Assembly (NCBI GenBank): GCA_949710005.1
Contig: OX453273.1
Coordinates: 905,322 to 969,321, forward strand
Length of the DNA: 64,000 nt
Reading direction: 5' to 3'
Origin: Ricordea florida
Lineage: Eukaryota; Cnidaria; Anthozoa; Corallimorpharia; Ricordeidae
This document shows, one piece after another, positions 12,075 through 24,489 of this stretch. The position numbers were made by a program, and so were the translations under genes. The notes under the pieces are model-generated. The model saw only the letters and a list, made by a program, of their open reading frames with translations, did no database searches and was not told the origin of the DNA. The stretch's first letter is position 1; each line of letters opens with the position of its first letter.

Positions 12075-13000
12075 AACGTGTAATTTTCGTTTCTATTAAT
12101 CAAAGGCATCCTGTGGTGAGCTCATGGAGTACGATGTTGGGTCAGGGATCTTATTTTCCGAATTATCAAGCGTGCAGAGTGGTTTCAAATTCCGTGCAAT
12201 ACACTTTTCTGAATTACGATTTCATTTCTTTGTTCTATTTGATTACTCGGGCTACTACAACAGGTCCAGCGTGGTCGTGTGGAAAGCGGGAACCTGAGCG
12301 GGAACAGGACAATAAAGCTAAATCGGAAGAATAGTATATCCGATCGAGGAGTACTAGTAATATTGTTGTTTTTCCCACATATCGCTTCTTCGCCTTCGAT
12401 AACTTGGAATCACGATCAAGTTTCACAATTGTTTTCTTACCGTGGGAACCAAGAAAGGTGATTGGTCAACATTAATCGGATTAGTAAACAAACCCAATTA
12501 TCAATGAAATTTCTGTAAAACCTTAGAAATCTTTCTGATAAAATCGCTCAGCTTAAACATGACGTCGACAAGAATTGAAGTGCGGTATACAGTCTGGTAG
12601 GTTTTTTGCGGTCATGGAAACAGCGATATAGTATACAACATATACAAACCTTAGGCGTAAACTGACATTCACGTTTGTTCGAAGCCGTATCATAAAGTGT
12701 AGCCCGAGTGAACGCTCCCGAGACCGTCTAGTTACCTTGAACTTGAGACGATCGAGAATCGATAGAATATTTTCTATTGTTTACGCTTGACATCCTGATT
12801 CCCCGACCATCTCGATAGCTCTCCACGAGCTAAAAATGGCTACGTGTCATGTTCTGCGGTTCGTTTCCGAACCTGAACCGAACACGCATTAAGATCACAA
12901 GATCACGTGAGTTCCGAAAATTCTATTGTTTACGCCTGACATCCCATCACGCACCACAACAGCTCTTGAGCTAAAGCTCCACCAGCTACAAACAGATTAA
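12075..13000. other. Non-coding stretch with a local near-duplicate
   Basis: No gene is supported. Segments near 12,775-12,845 and 12,922-12,990 resemble each other (both TTCTATTGTTTACGC followed by TGACATCC and a GAGCTAAA block), suggesting an old local duplication. Confidence 0.5.
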
Positions 13001-13714
13001 GGGTGTGTTTCTTTCGGTGAATCCAAAAACGGATTTTCGATCTTAAAACGGATTTCGCGTTCCTTTCGCTAAATCCAAATCCGGATTTTTGATCTGGTGA
13101 ATCCTTTTTCAAAACGGATTCACTGAGTGAATCCAAATCCAGATTAACGGATTCGTGATCTACGCCATTCCATTCACAATGGATCCGAAATTAGTCAATC
13201 GATCCAGCGGTATTTCCAGGCGGAGCATACTCAGGACTTTCCTCCGTGTCGCCATTTTACCGCCATTTGCCTTAAACATGTGGACGAACGTTCCAGGTAC
13301 AGTAAAATATCTATCTATTAATCTCTTGTCGCTTAACATTGCTGAGAATTCGAATAACAATGTTTAAGTGTTATTTACTGTAAACAAAAGCCCGAAAATA
13401 TATCAACTAGTAGCTTGTTCAGCGATTAATTCTCTACTCTAACGCGCCTCTTTCTCTGTTTGTGTGCTACTAGCGCCAGGACTCTGTCGTCACTATTTGA
13501 ATCGCTGATCAGAAAATGCTCCATGGTATCATCGCATACTTCTTCAAGCAAGAGAAACCACATCATTTCTTTTGCGGCCGCCATATTGAACGTATTTACA
13601 AAAGGTTACCAAGGTTACAGATCCAATTTCGGATTTCACGTTCCTTTCGGTCACGAAATCTGGTAAATCTCAGATCAAAAATCCGTTTTTGGATTCACCG
13701 AAAGGAACACACCC
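13001..13714. mobile_element. PIF/Harbinger-like MITE with TAA target duplication
   Basis: Inverted ends of about 43 bp begin GGGTGTGTTTCTTTCGGTGA and end with the reverse complement (ACCGAAAGGAACACACCC). The three bases TAA flank both sides (12,998-13,000 and 13,715-13,717). A GGG-starting TIR with a 3-bp TWA duplication is typical of PIF/Harbinger. Extra copies of the GGATTTTTGATC/AAATCCG motif lie just inside both ends. No transposase domain is recognisable, so I call it non-autonomous. Confidence 0.8.
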
Positions 13715-13887
13715 TAAGACGTTCATTTAGCAGCTTTGTACACAAACTGAATCGTGGAAGGCGGGAAATGACGTCATCGATATCCTCATTAGTGAGGATA
13801 TGGAAAATACGCCAATACGGTCCCGAATGTAGTTTCGTATGAATTTTACGAGTGGTGTAATTCCTATTAAAGCACTCAAGTCTATGT

Positions 13888-14160
13888 AATAAAGTATTGT
13901 TTAGTAACTTCCCAAAGAATGGTCTACTGCATGGTTTGAGCCACAGATGGAAACGTTAGAACCACGCTGAATGATAAAACAGACAGTAACACTGCATGGT
14001 CTGTTTGCATGTTTTGATCCACAGATGAAAAAGTTGGAACCTCATCGTATAATAAAACAGATACCACAGTACGGTACTGTTCAGTAGCTTCCCAAAAAAT
14101 GGCCACACAACATAGTTTAAACCGCAAACGATCGAACGCGGAAAAAGTCAGTAGAACCAC
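13888..14160 (+). repeat. 106-bp repeat family, diverged units
   Basis: About two and a half diverged units in the same orientation as the 24.5-kb array (CCAAAGAATGGTC, TTTGATCCACAGATGAAAAA, TACGGTACTGTTCAGTAGC). The last part (GGCCACACAACATAGTTTAA) is a private variant also found, inverted, at 18,107-18,150. This suggests that the two blocks share a recent common source. Confidence 0.75.
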
Positions 14161-15149
14161 ATGCAAAGAAGGACGAAGAGTGGAGTCCTGCAGGGATCTA
14201 TTCTAGGTCCAGTACTGTTCAATTTGTATGTTAATTATTTGTCTGAGGCCCTTCCCTATAATTTCAAGAGCCATCAGTATGCAGACGATACAACCATCTA
14301 CCGTCATTGCATACCGTCTGATCTCCAGTCCTGTCAAATGGAAGTACAAGTAGCAATTGATAAGCTATCGGACTGGTCAAAAGAATGCAACCTCGCACTC
14401 AACCCGAAGAAAACGAAGGTTATGCTGCTCTCAACGGCACAGATGGCCCGATTTCACAGACTAGAAGAGATATCGATGAATCTATTTGCCTGTGGCAGGG
14501 GTCTTGAAAGGGTAACAACCTTTCGCCTGCTTGGTACACAACTACATGCAAACCTATGCTGGAAGGATGAAATATACACGAAAATATCAATTTGTTATGG
14601 AACTGTATCGGTAATTCGCACCTTGCACCCTATCATGTTTGCAAACAGTTGGTAGAAACACTCGTCTCATCAAAACTTGATTACAACGACGTCGTGCCGG
14701 AGTGAACCATTGCCGGTGTATCTCTTGAAGCGCACATGCAGCGAGTGCAGCTAGCGGCAGCTAGCTTTGTCAATTTGTCAATTATCAATTCGGGAGAGGA
14801 GGCAATATCGGCTACTTTGTATGACTTTAAAAGCATTGAACTTTGATGACTGGCCGTCCTATCTAAAGGTTATAAAAAGGGAACCAGGGAGAAACCTTAG
14901 GTCATCGGGAACAAACCTACTCGAAGTTCCCCTAGAGGCGATGACTTTTCAACATAGCGCCAGCAAATTGTTTAATAAATTGCCCCAGGATCTGCGCACA
15001 ACAACAAATTTTAACTCTTTTAAAAGAGAAGTACGCAGAATTTAATTTTAAAAGAAGGCATAGTGTTATTTCACATATATTGTATTATACTAGTTTTTCG
15101 CGCACTGGCCTCTTTCCCTTATTGTCCTCTGTACTTGATGCTATAAGAC
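14161..15149 (+). mobile_element. LINE ORF2 3' part (reverse transcriptase to C-terminus), degraded
   Basis: A plus-strand non-LTR retrotransposon fragment. The first frame (14,161-14,655) carries RT motif B (SGVLQGSILGPVLFNLYVN), motif C (YADDTTIY) and motif D (LALNPKKTKVMLLST). After a frame change, KQLVETLVSSKLDYNDVV and LEAHMQRVQLAAASFV follow, and a third frame (14,767-15,045) holds the usual C-terminal block (SASKLFNKLPQDLR, FKREVRRI). The 5' part of the LINE is missing, as expected for 5' truncation. It looks like a CR1/L2/Rex-type element by its C-terminal phrases. It is broken by at least two frame changes and a stop, so it is inactive. It abuts a 106-bp repeat block on its 5' side. 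Confidence 0.85.
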
Positions 15150-15267
15150 TTAATTATAATGATAATGAATTTTATGATAATGAATTTATATAGTGCACTT
15201 TTTCATATGAATATGTTCAAAGGCGCTTTACACTTCTATTGGATGAGATCGGACGTCAGCATGTAAA
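15150..15267 (-). mobile_element. 3' tail fragment of the 11.5-kb SINE family
   Basis: About 110 bp match the 3' tail of the SINE at 11,459-11,948 (AATTTATATAGTGCAC, TTTCATATGAATATGTTCAA, GATCGGACGTCAGCATGTAA) in the same minus orientation. Only the tail is present, so the copy is 5'-truncated. Confidence 0.75.
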
Positions 15268-15379
15268 CTGATTTAAATTAATGTAAATAGACTAAATAGT
15301 TTTAGAAATTTTCATGAATTATTGTCAATAGTTCTTAGCTTTGTGATACGATTCTTAGCATGTTATATATATGTAGTTT

Positions 15380-15840
15380 TCAGATGAAGAGCCACTTCAT
15401 TGTGGAATTGCTGAAATAGAGTGTTTATTATTATTGTTATTATTATTATTATTAATATTATTATTGTTATTATTATTATTTATTATTATTTGCAACACAC
15501 CGGAAAGCTTTTAGAAAAATTTCTCAACTTAGTACCCACCCCCTACGTGAGCAGATCCCATAAGAATAGTGCCCGCACGTTAATAAACACAGAACGTTTT
15601 AAGAATACTTTTATTAATAGATTAACCTATAAATCTTTGCATCTAACGTTATACTATATTGTAATATTATTTCATTTTTGGCATTTGCTCATACCCTTTT
15701 TATAAAATTTGTAACATGAGATATGTAATTTTTATCTTCGGAGGAATAAAGACATTTATTATTGTTATTATTATTATCGTTATCGTTATCGTTGTCGTTA
15801 TTGTTATTGTTATTGTTATACACCATCTTAGTACATTCTT
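15380..15840 (+). mobile_element. LINE 3' ends with ATT-type tails
   Basis: The 14.2-kb LINE appears to end in an ATT-rich tail at about 15,421-15,490, preceded by CAGATGAAGAGCCACTTCAT. A second LINE 3' fragment follows immediately: a frame with NSARTLINTERFKNTFINRL (about 15,560-15,640) followed by a 3'UTR ending in GGAGGAATAAAGACATTT and (ATT/GTT)n near 15,755-15,830. Both tails are simple triplet repeats, as in L2/CR1-type elements. Confidence 0.65.
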
Positions 15841-15941
15841 CCGCCATCTGGGATAATATATGCGTATGATATGCGTAACCTTAAACTTCCATTATTATAT
15901 TGAGTTTGTAGCTCGAGATCTCAAGTTCCAGTGCCCGAATC

Positions 15942-16210
15942 CTTAAGGCCCGGGCAAACGATTTCAACATTTGCTTCAACATCCGTTCGATTTTGTTGAA
16001 CAGCAATGTTGAAACCGTTTGCCTCCCCCTGTTAGCCGTGTTGAAATGTGTTGAACTCCTGGCTGAATCGATGTTGAATCGATGTTGAAAGAGTTTGAAA
16101 ACGTTTAAACTTTGCTTCAACATGTGTTCAACATTTCTTTTGTTCTCCAGAATGTTGAATGAAGTTGAAGTCGTTTGCCACCCTCTTTCAACATTGTTGG
16201 GTATACGCGT
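15942..16210. repeat. GTTGAA/TTCAAC-rich palindromic repeat
   Basis: Starts near AAGGCCCGGGCAAACGATTT and contains at least ten TTCAACA or TGTTGAA motifs in both orientations over 250 bp, allowing many alternative hairpins. I recognise this style from coral repeats but cannot name a family. A matching end (GTCGTTTGCCACCC) lies near 16,170. Confidence 0.5.
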
Positions 16211-17224
16211 GCGCACTATAGGACATTGCAAGCACGTAACCATGGTTGCAAAACAAAACAGTTCGAATGTATCATTTCTGTAGTTTGACACGTTCAGTTA
16301 ACAATGCAGGAGTTCGACGAAACACAGGACGATTTTCCAACAGACTTGGAGGAGAACGTCTGACGCCTCCTTTACTTGCGTAAAAATGATGATTTGTGGG
16401 GCATATTATGGCGCGGCTTTCTCACAATGATGTAGTCACGGTTAGTTGCATTAGATATATAATGAACAGTACCTCAATCATGAGTGATAAAGGTTTCTAA
16501 ACAGAGTCACTCGTGCCTACTGAGGCTAACCCAACAAGGCTGTGAATGAACTAGTGTGAAAATATTCTGTCCTACGGTGACTTTCAGTTTTATTCCTCTG
16601 TAAATTTCGATTCGCAGATTTATATGGTTCTTAATATGTTCTTCGAGCTGGAAACCTCCACCAGCAACGCAGACTCCAATTCCACGGACCGGCTCCCTTC
16701 ACAAAAGTATCGTCAGGCACTTTTGGTGATCGATAAGAGCCCCAATACTTAATGTCTTCTTATCAAAAACGTAACGTGCACTTGGCATCCAGACAGACCA
16801 GCTTTGTGTCTACCTATCCAAATAGGCTGAGTAAAAGCGGAATAACCATTGTTTACTGCCAAGAGAAAAGCTTTCAAAGTTGATTACTTCTACTAAGGGC
16901 GCATACTGTCAGTCATGCTCTGGAAATTGATTCTATGTGCAAACGGAGGAATTCATGTTTACGGATTAACTGTTGAATAATACCACGAAAAGAACCAAAA
17001 TATTAAAACATTATTTATTACACTCACTTGTCTGTTCAGTACTTTTCCTTTTATATTCCCTTCTCTAAAGATGTGTAATAAAGGTTAACGATGACACCAA
17101 GCCCAAATATTGATAGATGTAAAAAAGTGTGGAGAAAACGGTACTACATCCACGCACTGAGTAACTAAAGTACCTCTGAAAAATTGCCAACTTATGGTTG
17201 CCTCAACTGATGACTTAACCACAA
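16211..17224. other. Non-coding stretch, nothing recognised
   Basis: I see no gene, RNA gene or repeat here. Confidence 0.5.
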
Positions 17225-17580
17225 TGCGTAGCAAAACAAACAGAAACACACCACAATTATGTCAGTTCAGTAGGGGTCCAAGGAATGGTTACACTGCATG
17301 GTTTAATCCACACCACAAATGAAAAAGTTAGAACCACCCTCTATAAGAAACCAAATGGTACCACAATTCAGTACGTTTCGGTAATCGCCCAAATTCACTG
17401 GTGAAAAAGCTAGAATCACACTAAAATAAACAGTACTACAGTTCCCGATTGCTGTTTATCAGTAGCGTAATGGTAACATTGAATGGTTAATCCACAGTTA
17501 AAAAAAGACTTAGATTCACACGCACACTGTATGGCAAATAAAAATGCACCTTTGTACACTACTGTTCAGTGGCTTTCTAG
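17225..17580 (+). repeat. 106-bp repeat family, three diverged units
   Basis: About three units in the array orientation, each with a GGTTTAATCCACA/GGTTAATCCACAG box, a GTTAGAACCAC-like box and a CAGTAC...TTCAGTAG box. Divergence is higher than in the 24.5-kb array. Confidence 0.7.
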
Positions 17581-18106
17581 ATATTATTTCATCCACCGAA
17601 GCTTAATATAAGCCTACTTGGTGTACTGGAACACACCCTTGTGGTCTCACATCAGAGATCCCCAGAAACGCTCTCTATAATAAACAAGACAGTAGCTCTT
17701 TACCGAAGTCTTCAATACTGAGCTCCTTTTGACGAGCGCCTTGGCAGCATAATTCCATACACAGAAAAAGCCATTAAAACGCTATAGAGTGACAGCTCTT
17801 GTCAAGATAAACTCATGGAAGTGGCAGGGCTTAAAATACTTTGTAAGGGACCGCAATTTATGAAAGGAAATATGAAGAATTATTAGTTGTTTACAGACGT
17901 GGCTACCAGAATGGTGTAAGTAACTCGAAAAGTTTTTTTTAGCTAGAACGGTCTTATTTTCTCGTGAATTTGGTTCACAATATACACCATGCTTAACTTT
18001 ACAGATACGACAGTGAAAACTTAGTGAATCCCACTAACCGCGGCCAACGGCGAATTCCTCTTATATTACAGTGTTTTCCTAAACCTGAGAACCAAATTGT
18101 ATGCTC
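17581..18106. other. Non-coding stretch, nothing recognised
   Basis: No gene or repeat seen between two blocks of the 106-bp family. Confidence 0.45.
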
Positions 18107-18430
18107 GACGTTTGCGGTTTAAACTATGTTGTGTGGCCACTTTTTTTGGAAATTACTGAACAGTACAGTACAGTAGTATTTGTTTTATTAGACGATGAGG
18201 TTCTAACTCTGTGGATCAAACCATCATTAGTGCAGAAAGACCATGCTATTTGTTTTACTATACAGTATAGCTCTAACCGCTCTATCAGTGGATCAAACCA
18301 TACAGTAACGTGGAGTCATTCTACTCAGCACAGTACTGTAGAACTGTTTGTATTTCTTTGTTATGTTTCGTCTGTGAAAAAAATTACCGTACAGTGTGTG
18401 ACCATTTGCAAGATATATGACTATTTTTCC
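18107..18430 (-). repeat. 106-bp repeat family, inverted block
   Basis: Inverted relative to the other blocks in this part of the window. Reading the minus strand gives AACATAGTTTAAACCGCAAA, the same private variant as at 14,110-14,140, plus TGGTTTGATCCACAG and the AGTACTGT boxes. With 13,888-14,160 it forms an inverted pair of roughly 215-bp arms about 4 kb apart. Confidence 0.7.
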
Positions 18431-21400
18431 GGTTGCATTGTTAGAGGCTGTGTGAAGTGAAATGTGTCGATCTGGATAATAGCTATCAATGCGTTTATAT
18501 ATTTGTGGTATTTAAACCACACAGATACCTTGTCTGTCATCCTTTTAAGCCAGTTGCCATTGATCATTGTGAGTTATGTATGGCCTAAGGCCAGATCAAT
18601 AAGATTACATCTCGGAAATGGCTATTAATTATACGGCTATTACTAATTCAATCAAGAGTAAAACAACAGAGAGACATTATACTGGCAATGTGGTCTTCAT
18701 GTACGATTCAGTCTGGACTTTATTTTTCCCTCTTCTATTTAACCATAGCAGCGCTTCCTGCCATCAGTTACAACACATGTGTTGTGCATTGTTTAGACAT
18801 TTGGCTCAAAGGTGTGCCAAGATGCCGTTTTGTTCCTAATGTTGTGAAAACATTTGAAGATCAGTTAGCTTTTCTGAGAATACCGTGGGAGCTGACCGCT
18901 GACTCCGCTTAACGCCGTGTCCAGTGCTTCAATCGATGGCACAGAAACAAAACAACCTTTGCGCGGCTTGGTTTGTAACACTCTAGGATTTTTATTTTAA
19001 ATGGTCTTAAATCTTTTCTCGAATTACTCATAGTGTTGATAAAATATAAACTTGCGATAGGTGTGGTGTAGGCGGTATAACCTTAGCTAGGAGACCATGA
19101 CCAGGTGCAATAGGCTCCTGCCTTGGCACAAAATTTTGGACGATTGGGTCGCTGTGGCAGACTACCGTTTTTCAAAAATCCCCAAACCCGTTTCCGTCCC
19201 AACTTCGGACGGAAGTCTGGTTTGGGAACAAAGATGTTCCTGCCCATAAGACATTGCCTGAGGGCAGACCTTCCTTTTTTGAAAGGCAGTCAGCAAAGCA
19301 GGTTTGAAGAGTAAGAGCTTCGTGCATTCACGCCATGTTTTGTCGAGTACGACAAACTTTCGTGTCTTCGGGGAGGCGCACTTGAGTGCGAAAGGGTACC
19401 ACAGACTCAGTTTCTGTCATATTGAATCAAAGTAAGCAAGTTATTGGACAAATACAATTGAATGGTTATCAGAAATATGTTTTTCTATTTCTTTCTTCTT
19501 TAACCGATCAAGAGAGTTAACGCTGAGTAGATTCTTAAAGAAGTTTAGATGCTCAATTTAAGTCTGGGGACTTGAGGCCTGCTCAACCCATAAGATCTGT
19601 TTAACAAGGCCCTCATTCAAGAAAAGAAACTGCTGTAAAACCAATTCCGCCTTAAACAAAATTTCTTGTATTTCATCAAATCATCCCGCCGAAAAGGAAT
19701 TAATTATTAAAATAATAATAATTATTGTTATTGGTATAATTTTTAGAAAATTCGAGGTCATCATCTTTAAGCAGTTTTATAAAGTTTCATTTTATGACAT
19801 AGACGTTAAATTAAAAGATAAGCTTGCTATTTCAGAAGATCATAAGGAATACCTTCAGTGTGAAACAGTTTAATAAGTGAATTAATCCAAAATTTAATCT
19901 CCAGTGTTGATTCCATGGTGTTAAATCGAAATGGTGGGTGGTGGTTTTGTTTACATAACTTCGGATAATGGGTTCTACTAACTTTCGTAGTAAAATATCG
20001 AATATTGCAAGTCTACGAAGCAGTGCAACTTGACCCGGGGATTGTATACCAAGGAGATATTTATTGTCACAACTTAACTAGGAGTTTGGCCACTTACAGG
20101 TCTAAAGCAGTGAGGTCGCATTGAATAACTCCATTCAAAGCGTAGAGTTTGACTCGGGTTTGGTTGTGGAATCTGACCCTGACAAGATCTTATGCCCGTA
20201 CTATGTTTCTTCGAACTCTGCGCAAGCTCAGTTGAATCGTGCTCTGGTCTGTTGTAAGAGAACTGTAAGTTGTGTGACAGGGTATTAGTGCGACCCTATC
20301 AAAACTCTTCTAAGCAGCTTACTCTTTAAAAGCTGCTCTTTCCGAACCGAGATCTCTGTGTTAATCTACGTGCAGTGTCACACGTTCCGTATCAGAATCT
20401 TTACTGTAAGGATTGAAATAAAGAAATTTAAGAACCAGCTTGGCTAAGGTTCTGACAAAGGCAGCTTTCCATGTGTCTTTATCACAATTTGCAGTCTGTC
20501 TCGTTTTAAGTTGTTTTGTTCGTAATTTCGTTCCTAATCAATCAATTTCTGTCATTTCATGCTAGTACTCTTAAACCACCATTGCCCAGCTTAGTAGCCA
20601 ACAAGGATCTTTTGTGCTGCTTCATATTAAACAGGTTTTATTCTTATTTCTAAGTCTTCAGTTTGTTCAATATGTGATTAAACGTTTCCCCACTTTGGCG
20701 GATAATATACTTTGTAACGGTGGTCGTGGGGAGTCAGTACATGAAACCCTTTAAGTAGTTTCAAAGCGGTGATCCTCCTCATATGACGTTCTAATTTTTA
20801 CATTGTGCACAATGAATATTGGATTTCTGAAACTCAAAACTTCTATTAACGTGAAAACGTGTAACCAAGGTTGTATATCTCAATCAACCTCTGTATCTTA
20901 CGTATCATAAGGTTAACCTCTTTTGTCGATAGAACGGTATAAAGTTTCAGCTGTTATTAAATAGTTCCATTATTGCTTTTGTGAGTCAACATCTCAAAAA
21001 CAGGGTGTTCGATTTCACGTCATCAGGCGGCTGAATCTAAGATCTTTTGTGTTCGAAATCAAAACAGCACTTGGCGGCTGTAATCTTCTTGAAATTAAGA
21101 AAAAGTCATTTGTTTGAGGAGTTCCCGATATTGCTAGTTGTGTTTACTAGTTATATTACAATCTGTCAATTATTACAATATCTGTCTATGTGCCGTTTTC
21201 GGAATGTTTCTTCTAATAGTTTTTGGCACTAAAAGCTCTCTGTGTAGCAAGGCAGCCTGATAGTTCTCATCGCTGTTGTCGACGTCCCTTTTCCTTAAAA
21301 ACAGTCATTTCATGGAATCGCATAGAAACGAGAGTTACTACTGCTAGGTTTCTCAAAATATTTTTTATACATGCGATTTATTAATTTGTCGTTGATTACC

Positions 21401-21856
21401 ATTCACTTGGTTGAAACATTTTACATCACAGGCAAATGTGGCGGTTTGTAGATGTAAGGATTTACCCAACATTGTAACTCGCAATCATGCACGTTTAAAA
21501 TTTCCATTGGTATCAATACCTATTAGCATTTGCCCGGGTCAGGAGATTTTAGGGAATAATCACCGAATAATAATTGAGATAAGTTGTATTTAGGGTGAAA
21601 GCACTTTTTAAGATATAAGTAACAACAGAAGAACAGCAGAAGAAGTTTTTGGTTTTCTTTATCTAAATACTGGGTTTTCTGAGAGTTGTCCACTAGGATA
21701 AATCAAATCGTTCTTTGAATCTGACAGTTTGTGGTAAATGCGTTTTCAATTTAAGCCGTAGAACGATAGATTCCGAGTAGAGCTGGGTGGGACACACAGG
21801 TAATATAGCAAGTCTTGGTGGTAGTTGAGGCTGCGTTTTGCGGCGACAGGAACTGG
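18431..21856. other. Gene-poor stretch
   Basis: Open frames are short and lack recognisable domains. A small AAT-rich microsatellite lies at about 19,703-19,732. No RNA gene or mobile element is recognised. Confidence 0.5.
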
Positions 21857-22460
21857 TCCAGTGGGGGTACTCCCTAGAATGCCCTATATGGGTAGGCTCC
21901 GCCCGAAAGGGGTACCTTTTTCAAGCTTCAGGTATATGACAGAGTAGGGATTTCACAAATTGAAGTATATGAAAGGGTAGGGAAATTTGTCATTTAGGTA
22001 TTTAAAAGGGCCTTTAATTAAAATATTTTAAACACACATACCTTATGACTGTACTGTTTTAATTTATTTAGCGCAGCATAAAAATGAGGTACTATTTGCA
22101 GTGGAAGGTATACGAAAGGGATACTATTTGTCAATGGAGAAGACCGAAGACCACGTGGAGATGTATGGTAGAAACGAAAAGGAGAGAAGCAGGATGGAAG
22201 ACGTGGGGAGAGGCAAGAGCTGTCGCAGCGGACAAGGAAAGGTGGAAAAGCTCTGTGGAGGCATTATATGCCGGAGGGCACTTAGTAGATAGGTAACAGG
22301 TAATGGAAGGTACGTATACGAAAGAGGCACCATTTCTGCCATAAGTGGTATATAAAAGGGTAAGGGGTCGGACCTTGGGGCGGAGCCTTCCCATATCAGG
22401 AACCCAGCTATCACCTGCCCGTATTGATTTTTTTTAGTACCCCTCCCCCTTCCGGGAAAC
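21857..22460. mobile_element. Imperfect TIR repeat enclosing a LINE fragment
   Basis: The ends resemble each other in inverted orientation (GGGGGTACTCCC and CTATATGGGTAGGCTCCGCC at the left; read in reverse, TGATATGGGAAGGCTCCGCC at the right). AGGGTA-type motifs recur inside. The middle is occupied by the LINE fragment at 22,120-22,296. Class unknown. Confidence 0.5.
22120..22296 (+). pseudogene. LINE ORF2 C-terminal fragment
   Basis: The frame ending at 22,296 reads RRPKTTWRCMVETKRREAG followed by WKTWGEARAVAADKERW and KSSVEALYAGGH. This is the characteristic C-terminus of endonuclease-reverse-transcriptase LINE proteins (the block usually reads GRPKxTWRRTVExE...WxxxxxxAxdRxxWrxxVxAL). Only about 55 residues remain, with no RT domain upstream. 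It is inside the repeat at 21,857-22,460, so it was either captured by that element or inserted into it. No function is expected. Confidence 0.8.
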
Positions 22461-24489
22461 TGGTCTCCTGACTGTGCAGTTTTCAACGATTTTTCAGACT
22501 TGTTCTGCAAAAAAATTACAACAGAATTACAACAGAGAGACTTGTGGTGACCTTAAATGAACGCAGAGCTTAAACCGAGTTTGTTAATGTTTTTATAGCT
22601 ATGATGGCACGTTAAGGGATTTTGCTTCGTTTGTTTGTCCTTTACTATTAGTCATAATATCATGAAAAATAAATGCCTGTCTCCACAAAAAAAAAAAATT
22701 CCTGAATAAAGGACCAAAGTATAAGTAGCCTTTTTATTGTACCAGTGATGCGAGACAACACCTACAGCAGAGACTAGTCTTACGCGCTTAATATGTTTGG
22801 TAGATTATTTTGTAGAAGGATGAATTTCGTCTCGTTTCTAGCGTGTCTGAAGTAAATAAGTGAAAGATAAAAAGCTTCAACAAGTACAGTGTCTCATTGT
22901 TGCCATTTGTGTTGACTGCTGGATTTTTTATTTTTTTTATTTTATTTTTTTTGTTTTTTGTTTTTTCACAGCCTATTCACAGGTAAATTAGTTTACGCTT
23001 TGTTGCTTTCTAGGAAAGATTCAAAGCGATTGTAAGAGGTATAGAACAAAATTTACGAGGGTTTGTCGCAACTTGACAACTATTCTGCGTTTATTCTATT
23101 CAACTATTCTAAATTTTCTTTTCTTCATGCATAACAGTGTAAGAGTTTGACATTTCAATGCCTACAGACAAAAGCTTATTTCCCTCTCGCTTACAAGCGA
23201 ACAATATCATAAAGAAACCAGTTAAACATCGCGACGATACCAACGTTTGTGTCATTAGATACAACGGCATGTCCATATTGGTACATCAGCTTTTGATCTC
23301 GTGTTTGCAAAGCATGAAGAAACTTCTCATAAAGAAGCCATGGTTGTTTAGGCGACAAGACCATCCACAAAGAATCTATCAAAGTGTCTCCCTGTACTAG
23401 CCAGGAGTATTTGAACACTATCAAGGCTTTAGGGTAGAACCATTGATTGCTTCGTCTGTTGGACATTTATTGGTGTCTGTGCTTACAAAGGTGATCATAA
23501 CACAGGCGAGTTAATAGGTAAAAGCTTAGAATAAACGAAACAATTTTACATTGTTCTTTTGTACTTTCTTGAAAACTAGAACACCACTGAATAAATAACC
23601 CTCCGAGCCAGTTTGTTTTTCTGTAAGCTTGGAGATTGTTTCAACTTAAGTTAAAGTTCAATAAAAAGTAACTCTCTCATTTTTATAACAATTGTTTTGC
23701 TATCACTTCTCCAAGCTTTTTTGTTCTTAATCCCCGATGCAAATAACTGAGAGAGGACATTCAGTAGAGTCGTTTATTTCTGGGTAGAGAAGTGAGAGTC
23801 AGTAAAATGTCTTCTTAAGCAAAATACATGTGTGTACTAAACTGAATTAAAGCTTTGAAATACTTACGAAACATTTGCATCTTTCATGATCGTGATCGCC
23901 TCTTACCTCTTGCAAAGACGTTTTAGCCAAAAGATACAAAAAGTAAAACATTGAACAGAAGAATACATGGGTTGCATCTCCCCTGAGTGAATGATCTTTG
24001 AACTCAAGAAAATACAGCCCCCGTACCGGTTCATTTTCTCATGCCGCAATCAGTTGAGACTAAATTAGGTTTATTTTCATCATTACAATGTTCTAGCCCC
24101 CGCTTTTCGGCATCTATTTGCACAAAAGCGGGTACCTGTAGAGGTTTGAAAAGCTGTAACTTCTCAAACTGTACTTTTGTTTCTCGAGCGTCACGTTGGA
24201 ACAGTCTTTAATTTCTTTTACTCTCGTTAAAATCATTTTAGAATCGAATAAAGTTGTCAGTTTATCTGCAATGTTTTTGGGCTTGTGATCTTACAATGTA
24301 AAAAATACTCACTTATATCTTCTTCAAGGTTGCTCAAAACACTGCTGGCTTCGTTTACATTGATTTGTGCTTTTTTTTACCCTCTCCTTCACCAAGTGTC
24401 TATAACCGTAGTAAATGCTTCTATTACCAGCTTTAAGATCCGATGTTCATAATGTAAGGTTCTCACGCGAAGGCTTAAACGTTTTAAGG
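22461..24489. other. Gene-poor stretch
   Basis: No supported gene. A T-rich tract lies at about 22,925-22,967. The overlapping open frames at about 23,158-23,466 on both strands show no recognisable domain. Confidence 0.5.

Noticed and set aside
13155-13367. Transposase frame inside the Harbinger-like MITE
   Set aside because: Overlapping frames on both strands show no MADF or DDE motifs and are only about 70 aa.
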